From DASRHT01 sp035293765 (GTDB lineage: Bacteria > Chloroflexota > Ktedonobacteria > Ktedonobacterales > Ktedonobacteraceae), in NCBI GenBank assembly GCA_035293765.1, contig DATGMF010000025.1, positions 62,001 through 126,000 on the forward strand: 64,000 nucleotides of DNA. Direction: 5' to 3'. The translations under genes and the position numbers were made by a program. Of this stretch, positions 15,889 through 25,242 are shown in pieces. The notes beneath the pieces are model-generated. The model did not search any database and was not told the origin of the DNA. It saw nothing but the letters and a program-made list of their open reading frames with translations. Every line of letters starts with the position of its first letter. The first letter of the stretch is position 1.

Positions 15889-17436
15889 AGGCGATCCGTA
15901 TTGCAGCAGGCGTAGCGCCTCAAGGTGTAGCGCAGCGGGAAATAGTGCCTGGTAGATGTTGCAATTAGGAGATTTAATATCGTAGCGGCCCGTTGTCCGG
16001 TAAGTCAGAAGGGGGCAGCCCCCCGCGCACCAGTAGCGCCACTGGCAGCTCCGGCAGCCCTCTTTATCCTCGACCGAAAATCCCTGCACTCCTCTGCGGT
16101 CATTTCGAACGATCTGTAAGGGATCGTCCGCGTCTATAGTGGTGACGGTGCGTTGAATATCGGCCTGGCATTTCGCCACTCCTCCATGCTGATCGATGAC
16201 GAGATAATTATTGCCCACCCCACAGGTATAGCGGTGGGGGCTGTTGAGATTGGCTTTGTCAATTAACGAGCCCAGCAGCGAGCGTCTGGGGAGGCGCTGC
16301 TCAATCACCTGGAAAACAGCGCGCATGGCTGCGATCATCTGAGCTTCGCCAAACTGGAGGTCCTGTAAATGCTCTGAACACGCGTTATCGCGATAGTAGT
16401 TGAATGTGAAGGGTAGATCGCGCTCCAGGATGTACGTGATCAAATCAGTCAGCCCGTCCAGGTTGCGCTGAGAGACCGTAGCCGAAATAGAGGGGATCAG
16501 GCCGCTGTTGAGCAAACGGCTGATAGTGCAATCAACGTATTTGAAGGAACCTCGCCCGCTGATAAATGGACGCTGGCGATCATGATAGGTTCCGACGCCA
16601 TCTAAAGATATCATTACGCCGATCCGGCGCGCTTGAAGGCCATTGATAGCCTCTTGCGAGAGAAAAACGCCATTGCTCAGCAGCGTCGCGCTAATGACGA
16701 TGCCTTGCTCCTTAGCCACCCGCGTGGCATAGTCATGCATCGCCATCACATGGTTCATCTGGAGGCTGGCTTCCCCACCTGCATATTTAAGTTTCACCCG
16801 CTTGAATTGTTGCTTAGCGGCGGAACGAAAAATAGCATCAATTGCCCGATAAGCAGTATCATCGGTCATGCGTTCTGAATTTTTGTGCAGGTAGCAATAA
16901 TCACAGCGCAGGTTACAGGCATTGGTAACGTGCAACCACGCCGTCAATGTTGGATTGCTCTGTTTTTCTGGAAGGGGCTGAGGCGAATGAACGTCATTGA
17001 GAAACCCTAACTGGTAGAGTGCCATCGTTGCCTGTTCGACGCCTGGTAGCAAATATTGGGATTGTTCCTCTATGAGGTTGAGCAGCGTAGCGGGGGTGCG
17101 AAACCGCTCTAGCAAGGATGTTATCTGCCCGTCTACCACAGCTATGTGCCCTGCTCCAGTCGGGTTACAAACAAGCCAGTGCTCAGACGTGCATGGCTGA
17201 ACGTGAAGGGGCTGCGCCTGTTCGAATGTAAGGGTGCGGAGGGATTCATACCCCTCCGCAGTTAATATAGGGTGGATTCGAGGGCGGAAACTCTCGTAGC
17301 GTGTGCAATCGCAATCAGGCTCGCAATCGGGGTCACAGTCCTGGCTGGCGGTATCGCTGTACCATTGGCTATCACTTTCGTTCGTACCATTCCTATTGAG
17401 GGACTGGCGCTGCGGTGCGTCGATCCAGAGCTTCAT
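15877..17436 (-). CDS. Radical SAM/SPASM protein with RRE-like N-terminus
   Basis: 519 residues from ATG 17436, which has AAGGA eight nt upstream; an upstream TTG at 17490 lacks support. An Asp/Cys cluster, DCDPDCEPDCDC, lies near residues 33-44. A region resembling a PqqD/RRE peptide-binding domain follows (WLVCNPTGAGHIAVVDGQ to QLGFLNDV). The radical SAM core has C-x3-C-x2-C in NACNLRCDYCYLHK. The C-terminal SPASM-type Cys set includes TCGVGNNYLVIDQHGGVAKC, CRSCQWRYWCAGGC and PNCNIY, which would hold auxiliary 4Fe-4S clusters. Such enzymes modify ribosomal peptides or act as protein maturases. No precursor gene is evident nearby. It sits between STAND-TPR and SIR2-MTAN on the same strand, which is unusual. 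Confidence 0.88.
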   Translation of the reverse strand: MKLWIDAPQRQSLNRNGTNESDSQWYSDTASQDCDPDCEPDCDCTRYESFRPRIHPILTAEGYESLRTLTFEQAQPLHVQPCTSEHWLVCNPTGAGHIAVVDGQITSLLERFRTPATLLNLIEEQSQYLLPGVEQATMALYQLGFLNDVHSPQPLPEKQSNPTLTAWLHVTNACNLRCDYCYLHKNSERMTDDTAYRAIDAIFRSAAKQQFKRVKLKYAGGEASLQMNHVMAMHDYATRVAKEQGIVISATLLSNGVFLSQEAINGLQARRIGVMISLDGVGTYHDRQRPFISGRGSFKYVDCTISRLLNSGLIPSISATVSQRNLDGLTDLITYILERDLPFTFNYYRDNACSEHLQDLQFGEAQMIAAMRAVFQVIEQRLPRRSLLGSLIDKANLNSPHRYTCGVGNNYLVIDQHGGVAKCQADIQRTVTTIDADDPLQIVRNDRRGVQGFSVEDKEGCRSCQWRYWCAGGCPLLTYRTTGRYDIKSPNCNIYQALFPAALHLEALRLLQYGSPITV

Positions 17437-17571
17437 GGTAATGTCCTTCAAAATAAGTGCAATGCTTCCTTCCCAAAATACGATGGACAAGCGACGATTC
17501 TATTGTGGGAATTACTTATAGAGACGTCATAGAGACCCCCTCCTCAAAAATTTGTTTCGTCTTGTTGAAGA

Positions 17572-20208
17572 TTATCTGGTCAAGCCAGATTTGCTGATTG
17601 CCTGACACTCACTGATGAGCTCAGGGTGGGTTTGCTCCATCTTTTCTGCGGACCAGTAGGCGATGAGCGAATTGGTAAGATCTGAAATTTCATGGCGTGG
17701 CGTATCAAGCAACAGATCAATAATCTTACGAAAGGCTTTGCCGTACTGGACTTTGTTGTAAAGAGCCATATAGTGAACATAGCGAGCATAGTGCTCGAAG
17801 GCCATTTGATGGTTTCCGGCCCGATAATGGTGATCGCCCTGGAACTCTTCTGATATTCCCAGGAGATAATAATACCTGTACTGGGTAGCGATCTTCTGGG
17901 CGGTTTGTAAAATGCGCTGGGAGTCTTCATGTTTGCCAAAACGTTCAAGGGTGTCTGCGAGATCGACCAGTGACTCGGCCTCCTGATAGTAGTCGTTCAC
18001 CTGCTGAGCAAGCTCTATCGCTTGAGTAAAGTATGGAATAGCTTTATCGTACTGGTTTTGTAGTACCAGGACCCACCCTTGCTTGTTCAGGCTATTGATC
18101 TGTGACTCTATATCGACTCCCAGAGAAGCCTGGTAGGCTTTTGCAAACCACTGCTGCGCCTCGACTAACTTCCCGTCCGCCAGTTGAATCTGCCCAAAGC
18201 GATTATAGGTGGACGCCACACCTTTTTTGTACCTGTTGCGGCTAAAAATCTCAAAAGCTTCGTTGAAGAGATTTTGCGCCCGAACGAGGTCACCGGTGTT
18301 CAGATAGATGATGCCCATCGTGCTCAGGCTAGTACCGACAGCGGTCTCGCTTCCATCGCCTTTTTGGAACAATTCATGGCGAATGCGCCAGCTAATTTTG
18401 CAGGCTCGGATGGCTTCATCGATTTTGCCCTGCAAGCGGAAGATATTCCCCAGATTATTCAGCACGGTGGCATAGTCTCGCTGATTGCCCATCTGGCTGT
18501 ACATTTCCAGGCTGTCCTCCATATAGCGGAGTGCAATGTCAAGCTGGCCCTGTCTCCGGTAAATATATCCTAGCTGACTGAGTGTGGCAGCAATGCGATT
18601 AGTATGGCCTTGCTGTTGATCAATTTCCAGCCCGGCGGAGAAACACTCCATTGCCTGAGGTAAGTTGCTCTGCAGGAGGTAGCAGCGCCCCTTCTCATAG
18701 AGGATGGTGCCGAAGTGCTGGTCAAACCAGCTCCTATCGGCTTCCCGCTCGAGTTTCTCGTAAAGTGCGATGGCAGCCCCGGGCTCCTCCTCCAGACGTA
18801 AAAGCCTTGCTTCTGCCGTGGTCAGGCTATAATTTTGTTCCGCTGACATACTGGTCGAGAACTTCTTTGCCTCCTGTAGCAGCGAGTTCGCGAAGGAAGT
18901 CTGCCATAACCGTATTGCCCGGTTAAAGCTATGTTCAAAGTAATGAAAACCTGCTTCTCGATCTACGTAGAGTCGATGATAGAGCAGCTCAACGCTGTAC
19001 GCCTGGCGCAGTGGCGTGCTCTGGATGTGTTCCAGTTCATTTTCGTAATAGCTGATCGCGCAGCGGCTCAGCTCACGACGGAATTCCTGCTCTGTATCGT
19101 TGACATCCCACCAGTGGACGCGGACCAGGCGGCGCATTTCGTCATGGAGCACAAAATCTTCGCCAGTTCCGGCCCGGCGGACAAACGACAATGTAGGGAG
19201 CGTCCTGATCAGCTTCTGCTGCCCCGCTCCCGGTACCGCATCGATTAGCGTGGACCGGGCAAGAATCCAGTCCAGCAGGGAAATATTGAAACGGTGATAG
19301 ATGTGGGCCATGAACAGAATGACCCAGTTGATGGGATTATCAAGGTTGTTGACCTGTCGAACAAGATGCGCTTCAAAGCTGTTGACCGGTAGTGCAACAA
19401 GATCGTTTAAGCTCATAATGTGATGATTAAGCAGGTCGGCCATCAGCCCGACCAGGATGGGACGGCCCTCTGTACGCTGATATAAGGCCGGGGCGTACTC
19501 TCCAATTTGTTGCGGGTCAAGCCCGGTTTGCTTGTTGATGTAGAGCACCATCTCTTGCAGGCTGAAAGGCGCAACTGCCACCGGGAGGATCTCCTGTTCC
19601 CTTCCCTTCCAGTTCGGGTGCTGCCAATCAAGGGCGTTGCGCCCGGCAATTACTGCGCCGATATGCGCGAATTGGTAGTTGTCCGGGAAGGTGTGAGAGG
19701 GGTTTAAGACGGCGATAAGGGGATTTTGTTCAACGAGCTCAAAGGTGTCAAAAAATACGACAAGGTGCTTTTTTCCCTGCTGAAGCTGCCCATCAAGCGT
19801 ATGTAAATCGGCGAGCAGCGCCGTAGATAATTTGCTGCGTACATCCTCTATATCCAGCGTGCCCGTCTCGATAGAGTGATGATAGTCGTCAAGCGCCTCG
19901 TTGAAAATGGCTGGCGACCAGCTCGGGAATACTGCCTGTAGTGCATTCACAATCTCGCGGGCTATGGTGATAGCGTCGCGATGCTCGATGTTAAAAAAAT
20001 CGATGGCGACAACGGCAATATCGCGCTGTCTCTGCCGCACGATTTCTTTGCACTTATGTAGCAGCCACGTTTTGCCCACTCCGCCCTTTTTGTCTGCCTC
20101 TTCCAATTGATCGTAGAAATATACTATCCAGGGAGCATGAGGATCAGTCAGCCAGCGCGTGAAAATCTCTAATTCTTTTTCTCTGCCGATAAAATCATGT
20201 TCTATCAT
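17572..20208 (-). CDS. STAND ATPase with C-terminal TPR array
   Basis: 878 residues from ATG 20208, preceded by AAGGGAGAG; a TTG at 20226 is less likely. The N-terminus FIGREKELEIFTRWL, Walker A KKGGVGKTWLLHK (~residues 41-53) and Walker B HLVVFFDTFE define a STAND/AAA-like NTPase, with an NB-ARC-type helical and winged-helix part after it (FVLHDEMRRLVR). From about residue 500 on there are many TPR repeats (for example LSQLGYIYRRQGQLDIALRY, LNNLGNIFRLQGKIDEAIRA). It begins 19 bp after the stop of the preceding STAND gene and is tightly coupled. The radical SAM gene follows 135 bp later. The TPR array probably senses a protein partner or oligomerises. Confidence 0.87.
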   Translation of the reverse strand: MIEHDFIGREKELEIFTRWLTDPHAPWIVYFYDQLEEADKKGGVGKTWLLHKCKEIVRQRQRDIAVVAIDFFNIEHRDAITIAREIVNALQAVFPSWSPAIFNEALDDYHHSIETGTLDIEDVRSKLSTALLADLHTLDGQLQQGKKHLVVFFDTFELVEQNPLIAVLNPSHTFPDNYQFAHIGAVIAGRNALDWQHPNWKGREQEILPVAVAPFSLQEMVLYINKQTGLDPQQIGEYAPALYQRTEGRPILVGLMADLLNHHIMSLNDLVALPVNSFEAHLVRQVNNLDNPINWVILFMAHIYHRFNISLLDWILARSTLIDAVPGAGQQKLIRTLPTLSFVRRAGTGEDFVLHDEMRRLVRVHWWDVNDTEQEFRRELSRCAISYYENELEHIQSTPLRQAYSVELLYHRLYVDREAGFHYFEHSFNRAIRLWQTSFANSLLQEAKKFSTSMSAEQNYSLTTAEARLLRLEEEPGAAIALYEKLEREADRSWFDQHFGTILYEKGRCYLLQSNLPQAMECFSAGLEIDQQQGHTNRIAATLSQLGYIYRRQGQLDIALRYMEDSLEMYSQMGNQRDYATVLNNLGNIFRLQGKIDEAIRACKISWRIRHELFQKGDGSETAVGTSLSTMGIIYLNTGDLVRAQNLFNEAFEIFSRNRYKKGVASTYNRFGQIQLADGKLVEAQQWFAKAYQASLGVDIESQINSLNKQGWVLVLQNQYDKAIPYFTQAIELAQQVNDYYQEAESLVDLADTLERFGKHEDSQRILQTAQKIATQYRYYYLLGISEEFQGDHHYRAGNHQMAFEHYARYVHYMALYNKVQYGKAFRKIIDLLLDTPRHEISDLTNSLIAYWSAEKMEQTHPELISECQAISKSGLTR

Positions 20209-20226
20209 GATATCTCTCCCTTCCAA

Positions 20227-21789
20227 CTAAGAATCGTCCCGCATCAGGGAAAATATGCTCTCTACATGCTCTCCAAGTATTTCTTTAAGACGGTGATCCT
20301 GTTCCAGTTCATGATGGAGCTGGCGAATGGTTTCACGCGACTCTGCGGTTTTTATTTCCTGAATTGCCTGCTGAAAGACGAGAGGGATGCTGCCGGCAAC
20401 GGGGTCCTGTGAAACAACATTGAGATACTCATGGAGATTGCGCACGCGGTCACGCCCGCTAGACTCTTTAGCCAGTTGCCGGGCCATTGCCAGTTGATGA
20501 GCGTGGATAAGCGTGGTAACGGTGGCGGCCTGTTCTCCGAGCGCTTCTTTCAGCTCTTCGTCCTGGGAGAACTCCTCTGAGAATTGGGAGAATGTCTCTG
20601 GCGATTCGTTGATGATCTGTTGCACTGTTTGTTTGAGCAATTGCCGTAATGCTTCTCCTGCGATGATGTGCGCGTTATGATAAAGGAATTCCTGTAAATA
20701 GCGCACGCGGTCCGTCCCTGTGACGGCTTCTGCGAATTGCTGGTTGATCTGGGCTAGAGTGCGATGGAGGGCTAAATAGAGCTCCGGGTGCTCGATCTGA
20801 AGCTGTAAAAGAAAAATGCAGCGGACGGGGGTGTCAACGGCGAATCCCGCTCTGGGCATGTTCCAGTTGAGTACGTTGGTTGTACGGTTGATCCGTTTGA
20901 ATAATCCCATGTAGGCCAGACTATTTTGGGGCGCGAACTGAGGCGCGTATTGCTTGATCAGCATCTGCATCATGACGAGGTTGAAGCGCCGTGGGACCGA
21001 GAGCAACCTGAGCATTGTCTGATACCACTTATGCTCGGATGAATCGATCCCGGCCAGGATGCCTTGATCAACGACGCGCTCTGTAATGGCCTTGATCAAT
21101 TTCCTCCGGTCCGCCTCTTGGCGTGGATCAAGATGCTCTTTGTCCATAGCGCGGGCCATCGCGTCCATCGCCAGCGGATACCCTCTGGTCCATTCAAAAA
21201 TATAGTTGTGCATTTCTGGCTTGATCTGGATGGTGTCCAGATATTGTCCGCTACTGGTCCTATCAAAAGGGTTTAGCTGCAATGGCGTAAGCTTGCGGGC
21301 AACGGAGCGTTCGTTTTCAAACTGCAAGCTCTTGCGACTGGCGATGACGACGAAGAGGCGATTATTCTCCAGCAGGTCGCGGAGCATGATTTCGAGCCAG
21401 CGCAGCAGTTCGTCGTTCTCTGTATCTAGCGAGTCCAGCACCAGCACGGCTGCGTGCTGCTCCAGCAACTGTCGGATGGCGCTAACTACCTGATTGAGAG
21501 GGTCTTCTTCGTTGAAAGGTGCGATCTGCGGCAGATAGTATGTTTTGATTTGCTCAATAATCTCATAGGCAATCGCCGGTATACTCCCGCTGGCATCGAC
21601 CCGGATGTACGGGAGATGATGATCCTTGCATTTATGCGTCACATGTTGCAAAATGGTTGTTTTTCCAATACCCTCGATGCCGTGTACGTCGATAATGGGT
21701 GTGCGCAAAAGGCTTGTTGAATCAAGCAATGCATCGAATGCCTCATCTATGATACCCAGTTCATAAGTCCGGTTAATAATACTTGCCAT
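20227..21789 (-). CDS. STAND-type ATPase without recognised repeat domain
   Basis: 520 residues from ATG 21789, with GGAG upstream; the TTG at 21837 would overlap the previous gene. Walker A VHGIEGIGKTTILQH is near residues 35-49 and Walker B AAVLVLDSLDTEND near 110. IASRKSLQFENE resembles the sensor Arg motif of STAND/NB-ARC proteins, and GYPLAMDAMARAM the GxP motif. The C-terminal ~190 residues are helical with two similar stretches (GTDRVRYLQEFLYHNA and GRDRVRNLHEYLNVVS) that look like an internal duplication. The gene lies 28 bp after the SIR2-like gene and 19 bp before the TPR-STAND gene. Predicted cytoplasmic switch protein. Confidence 0.82.
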   Translation of the reverse strand: MASIINRTYELGIIDEAFDALLDSTSLLRTPIIDVHGIEGIGKTTILQHVTHKCKDHHLPYIRVDASGSIPAIAYEIIEQIKTYYLPQIAPFNEEDPLNQVVSAIRQLLEQHAAVLVLDSLDTENDELLRWLEIMLRDLLENNRLFVVIASRKSLQFENERSVARKLTPLQLNPFDRTSSGQYLDTIQIKPEMHNYIFEWTRGYPLAMDAMARAMDKEHLDPRQEADRRKLIKAITERVVDQGILAGIDSSEHKWYQTMLRLLSVPRRFNLVMMQMLIKQYAPQFAPQNSLAYMGLFKRINRTTNVLNWNMPRAGFAVDTPVRCIFLLQLQIEHPELYLALHRTLAQINQQFAEAVTGTDRVRYLQEFLYHNAHIIAGEALRQLLKQTVQQIINESPETFSQFSEEFSQDEELKEALGEQAATVTTLIHAHQLAMARQLAKESSGRDRVRNLHEYLNVVSQDPVAGSIPLVFQQAIQEIKTAESRETIRQLHHELEQDHRLKEILGEHVESIFSLMRDDS

Positions 21790-21817
21790 ATATCTCACTC
21801 CACTTAAATATGATGAG

Positions 21818-22792
21818 TCAAGCCGACCGGTTTTCAAGGCTGCTGATCAGGTGATTAATAAGCTTACTAAGTTCGCTATACTGCGCTCGTAGCCTCATCA
21901 GTTCACTGCTGATCGTTGAAAGCTGGCTGGTTATCTGCCATGACGATTTGTAGCTGCCTGGTTGCTCTTTGCAGAGATGCCAATGTAACGCTTTGATGAA
22001 ATGCTCGTAGTTGCCGTCTTCGCCCGTGATAAGTCTCGCCGCTCCCCCCTGCCACGTTCGTTGCAGGTGGTGATCGGGCTCTTGCTCGTTGACATACCAG
22101 TAGCTGGTAGCCTGAGAGCGCGGTGGGAAGGCAGCGAGTATTTCTTCGTCCCAGACGGGGTCCAGTCCGATGACCAGGATATCCCGAGCGAGCGACCTTT
22201 CGAGCAAAGTTCTCAGGGTCTCGGTGTCCAATGGTAGGATGAGTTGCTTGCGGCGCTCCACGATGTTGTAGACCTTTGACGAAAGGTCGCCGAACGCTTT
22301 GATAATCCTGCAAGGGAACGATTTCTCAGTATAATCAATGTAGATCGTGGCTTTATGACCAGGAATGATGACATCGAAGTCTTTGCGGTCTTTTAAATCG
22401 ACCTGCTCTAATGCTCGCTCTAAGAGGTCGTCGATGTTGGTGGAAATGATCATGTCGAAAATATTGTCTTTGATCAGTTCGGCAAGGCAAAGATCTGCTC
22501 CCGAAATAAAGACCTCGTTGAGCGCCTGCCGTAAAATGCCGTCGAGATCATTTTCGCTAAATTGCCCTCGGCGATTGAGCACCTGGTAACATTCGGCGAA
22601 TTGCTCTAAAGGCGTTAGATGCGTGAAATCGCGCAGGCTAAAGCTCCGCAGGATGTCAAGCAGTTCTTTGCTGCGGAAAAAGCCACCCGCTCTCGCCCCA
22701 AGCACCAGCGTTGTGCGCTTATTCGTTTTTCGTCTCGTCTCTAGCATGTTGGCGACTTCTAAAACGTTTGTCCTGGTCGGATCAGTGAGCAT
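21818..22792 (-). CDS. SIR2-like protein with C-terminal coiled coil
   Basis: 324 residues. Residues 1-280 are a close paralogue of the SIR2 part of the SIR2-MTAN protein, with LVLGARAGG, IISTNIDDLLERAL and DILVIGLDPVWDEE. Here too the expected catalytic His is Phe (IIKAFGDLSS), so NAD hydrolysis is doubtful. In place of the nucleosidase there is a short helical tail (QLSTISSELMRLRAQYSELS) that could form a coiled coil and contact the two STAND proteins encoded next. AAAGGA precedes the ATG. It is the first gene of the SIR2-STAND-STAND/TPR-radical SAM series. Confidence 0.82.
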   Translation of the reverse strand: MLTDPTRTNVLEVANMLETRRKTNKRTTLVLGARAGGFFRSKELLDILRSFSLRDFTHLTPLEQFAECYQVLNRRGQFSENDLDGILRQALNEVFISGADLCLAELIKDNIFDMIISTNIDDLLERALEQVDLKDRKDFDVIIPGHKATIYIDYTEKSFPCRIIKAFGDLSSKVYNIVERRKQLILPLDTETLRTLLERSLARDILVIGLDPVWDEEILAAFPPRSQATSYWYVNEQEPDHHLQRTWQGGAARLITGEDGNYEHFIKALHWHLCKEQPGSYKSSWQITSQLSTISSELMRLRAQYSELSKLINHLISSLENRSA

Positions 22793-22885
22793 ACATATAG
22801 TCCTTTATACTGTCACTCACCACATGTTGATGAAATACATGCGTATACCACTACGCTTCTTGCGCTTTAGCATACCTGTTCAATG
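21956..22885 (-). repeat. Segmental duplication, copy 2 (SIR2-like module plus upstream DNA)
   Basis: Partner of 14836-15773. Similarity covers the leader and about 280 codons and ends near the GCTGCCTGGTTGCTCTTTGC stretch. The high DNA identity suggests recent duplication or gene conversion within the cluster. Confidence 0.85.
22793..22885 (-). promoter_or_regulatory. Conserved 93-bp leader of the SIR2-like gene
   Basis: Same length as the leader of the SIR2-MTAN gene, with the same distal ATTGAAC-x-GGTA and proximal ACAGTATAAAGGA blocks. It suggests that both transcription units respond to the same signal. The ATTAC-N3-GTAAT array found upstream of copy 1 is not present here. Confidence 0.5.
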
Positions 22886-23301
22886 AGTGCTTTCTCATCC
22901 TACTTTTAATGTGAATAAAGCGCTCTTTTCTTTCTTCGGCATTCCATTCCCCTTTTGTAAATTATAACCTTACCGTCTCGCATTGGCAAGCTAAACCTGA
23001 GAGCAATTTTCATCGCGTGAATGACTCTCTATATAAAGATACACCTTAATATGAGATATAACATGCTGAAATATCTATTTGTGATTTTTTAGCAGAAAGT
23101 AGAATGCGAATCTAGCCGTGATGGCATAAAGCATAGCCATTTCTTCGACCGCAAAGGGAGTAGAAAAAAGAATATAGGTATAGCCGGAAGTGAGAGCGAT
23201 GTTGATAGTCTGAATAGTAAATTTAGGGGGATAACCCGCATGGATGTCCGGGGCTGGGAGCAAGCGATCAAGGTTGGGGCAAGCCAGCAGGGAGGCGATC
23301 A
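22886..23301. other. AT-rich intergenic stretch, no gene seen
   Basis: Lies between the SIR2-like gene and the end of the ABC exporter operon. A 62-codon minus-strand frame at 23075-23263 starts with TTG, lacks a ribosome site and resembles nothing known. No promoter or RNA gene was recognised. Confidence 0.4.
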
Positions 23302-23325
23302 GGGCGGGGGCAAGCCCCGCCCCTA
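23302..23325. repeat. GTAGGGGC-family palindrome after ABC exporter gene
   Basis: GGGCGGGGGC and GCCCCGCCCC flank a short AA centre and end in TAC, so the minus strand reads GTAGGGGCGGGGC. It begins only a few bases after the stop codon of the ABC gene and could also act as a 3' stabilising hairpin. Confidence 0.65.
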
Positions 23326-23328
23326 CAT

Positions 23329-25242
23329 CTATACCGCCTCTTGCTGGAGGGCTGTGCCGGTGAACTGGCTGTTATAGAGGTCGGCGTAGAAGCCGTTTTT
23401 CGCCAGCAGTTCCTCGTGCGTGCCCTGTTCTACGATGCTGCCGTGATTCATTACCAGGATCAGGTCGGCATCCCGAATGGTGGAGAGCCTGTGGGCGATG
23501 ACAAAGCTGGTCCGGCCTTTCATCAGCTCGCCCATTGCCTTCTGGATGTAGATCTCGGTTCTGGTATCGACGCTGCTGGTTGCCTCGTCGAGGATCAGGA
23601 TCGCCGGATCGGCCAGCACCGCGCGGGCAATCGTCAGCAACTGCTTCTGGCCCTGTGAGAGATTGCTCGCTTCCTGATTGAGCACCGTATCATAGCTCTC
23701 GGGGAGCGTTCTGATAAAGTGGTCAGCGTGCGCCGCTTTCGCCGCCCGGATAATTTCCTCCTCCGTCGCACCTTCACGACCATAGGCGATATTATCGCGG
23801 ATCGTGCCATTGAAAAGCCAGGTATCCTGCAACACCATGCCGAACAGGCGGCGCAGATTGCCGCGCTTGAGCTGCGTAATGTTCACACCATCGATGGTGA
23901 TTTTGCCTGCATTGATATCGTAGAAGCGCATCAGCAGGTTGACCAGCGTCGTTTTGCCTGCGCCGGTTGGGCCAACAATCGCGATGGTCTGGCCCGATTT
24001 GACATCAATATTCAGATCATCGATCAGCGGCACATCTTCTTTATAGCGGAATTTGACATGCTCTAATTGAACGACGCCCTGCGGAGCCTCGATAACTTTG
24101 GCATGCGCTTCCTCCGGTACCTCTTCCTCTTCATCCAGCAGCTCGAAAACGCGTTCAGCCGAGGCAATTGTCGATTGAATCACGTTGGCAATCGTAGCGA
24201 GCTGCATGATAGGTTGAGTGAACTGACGCGCGTACTGAATGAATGCCTGTACGTCGCCGATAGAAATCGAGCCTTGCGTGACCAGAATACCGCCAACGAC
24301 GCTGACAAAGACATAGCCGATGTTGCCGATAAACATCATCAGCGGCATAATGATGCCGGAGATGAATTGTGCCTTCCAGCCAGCATCATAAAGTTTTTCG
24401 TTCAACTGCTCGAAGTCGCTGATCGACTGGCCCTCGCGCCCGAACGCTTTGACGATTTTATGGCCGGTGTACATCTCCTCAACGTGTCCATTGAGCCTGC
24501 CCAGCCTCCTTTGCTGCTGCCCGAAGTACCTTTGCGAGCGTTTGGCGACGATGGTGGTCACAAACAAGCTCAGCGGGAAGGTCAGAGCGATCACCAGAGA
24601 CAACAGTGGGCTAATGGTCAGCATCATCACAACCACACCTACGAGCGTGACGGCGGAGGTGATCAACTGCGTCATGCTCTGCTGCAACGTGGTGCTGATG
24701 TTATCCATGTCATTGACGGCGCGGCTGAGGATTTCTCCATGTGTGCGCGCGTCAAAGAACTTCAAGGGCAGGCGCGTCAGCTTATCGTCTACCTGCTGGC
24801 GCAAGATGTAGACCGTTTTTTGCGCCACACCTGCCATAATATATTGTTGGACATAGTTGAACAGGGCGCTGATAAGGTACAAGCCGAGCAGGATCAGCAG
24901 GATTTGCCCGATATAGGTAAAATCGACATGCGCGCCCGGCACGCCCCTGTACTTCATCACAATGCCTTCAAAGAGCTTGGTAGTTGCCATACCCAGGATC
25001 TTCGGGCCAACGATGGCGAATACCGTGCTGATGACCGCCGCGATAAAGACGATCAGCAGGAGGTATTTCTGCGGCTTGAAATAGCCAAACAGCCGGAAGA
25101 GCGTGCCCTTAAAATCCTTTGCTTTTTGCACCGGCATGCCCATGCCAGCTCCGCCCATCCAGCCCATCGGTCCTCCACCTGGTCGAGGACCACCAGGCCC
25201 CATCGGGCCAGCAGGTCGTGTCTCTCTACGCTCTTCGCTCAT
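23329..25242 (-). CDS. ABC exporter half-transporter, consensus ATPase site subunit
   Basis: 637 residues. A Gly/Pro/Met-rich N-terminal tail (GPMGPGGPRPGGGPMGWMGG) precedes six membrane helices and an ATPase domain with Walker A VGPTGAGKTT, signature NLSQGQKQLLTIARA, Walker B ILILDEATSSVD with a normal catalytic Glu, and a switch His in IAHRLST. It overlaps the stop of the partner gene by ATGA, so the two are translated together. The pair resembles heterodimeric multidrug or lipid exporters such as TM287/288 and BmrCD, in which this subunit supplies the active Walker B Glu. Substrate unknown. MarR control is likely. Confidence 0.93.
   Translation of the reverse strand: MSEERRETRPAGPMGPGGPRPGGGPMGWMGGAGMGMPVQKAKDFKGTLFRLFGYFKPQKYLLLIVFIAAVISTVFAIVGPKILGMATTKLFEGIVMKYRGVPGAHVDFTYIGQILLILLGLYLISALFNYVQQYIMAGVAQKTVYILRQQVDDKLTRLPLKFFDARTHGEILSRAVNDMDNISTTLQQSMTQLITSAVTLVGVVVMMLTISPLLSLVIALTFPLSLFVTTIVAKRSQRYFGQQQRRLGRLNGHVEEMYTGHKIVKAFGREGQSISDFEQLNEKLYDAGWKAQFISGIIMPLMMFIGNIGYVFVSVVGGILVTQGSISIGDVQAFIQYARQFTQPIMQLATIANVIQSTIASAERVFELLDEEEEVPEEAHAKVIEAPQGVVQLEHVKFRYKEDVPLIDDLNIDVKSGQTIAIVGPTGAGKTTLVNLLMRFYDINAGKITIDGVNITQLKRGNLRRLFGMVLQDTWLFNGTIRDNIAYGREGATEEEIIRAAKAAHADHFIRTLPESYDTVLNQEASNLSQGQKQLLTIARAVLADPAILILDEATSSVDTRTEIYIQKAMGELMKGRTSFVIAHRLSTIRDADLILVMNHGSIVEQGTHEELLAKNGFYADLYNSQFTGTALQQEAV

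Noticed and set aside
17521..17540. Strong GAGGAGGGGG followed by ATG before the radical SAM gene, considered as a peptide precursor
   Set aside because: The frame is only four codons long (M-T-S-L-stop), too short for a precursor peptide.
23075..23263. 62-codon minus-strand frame in the gap after the ABC exporter
   Set aside because: TTG start, no ribosome site, no resemblance to any family.
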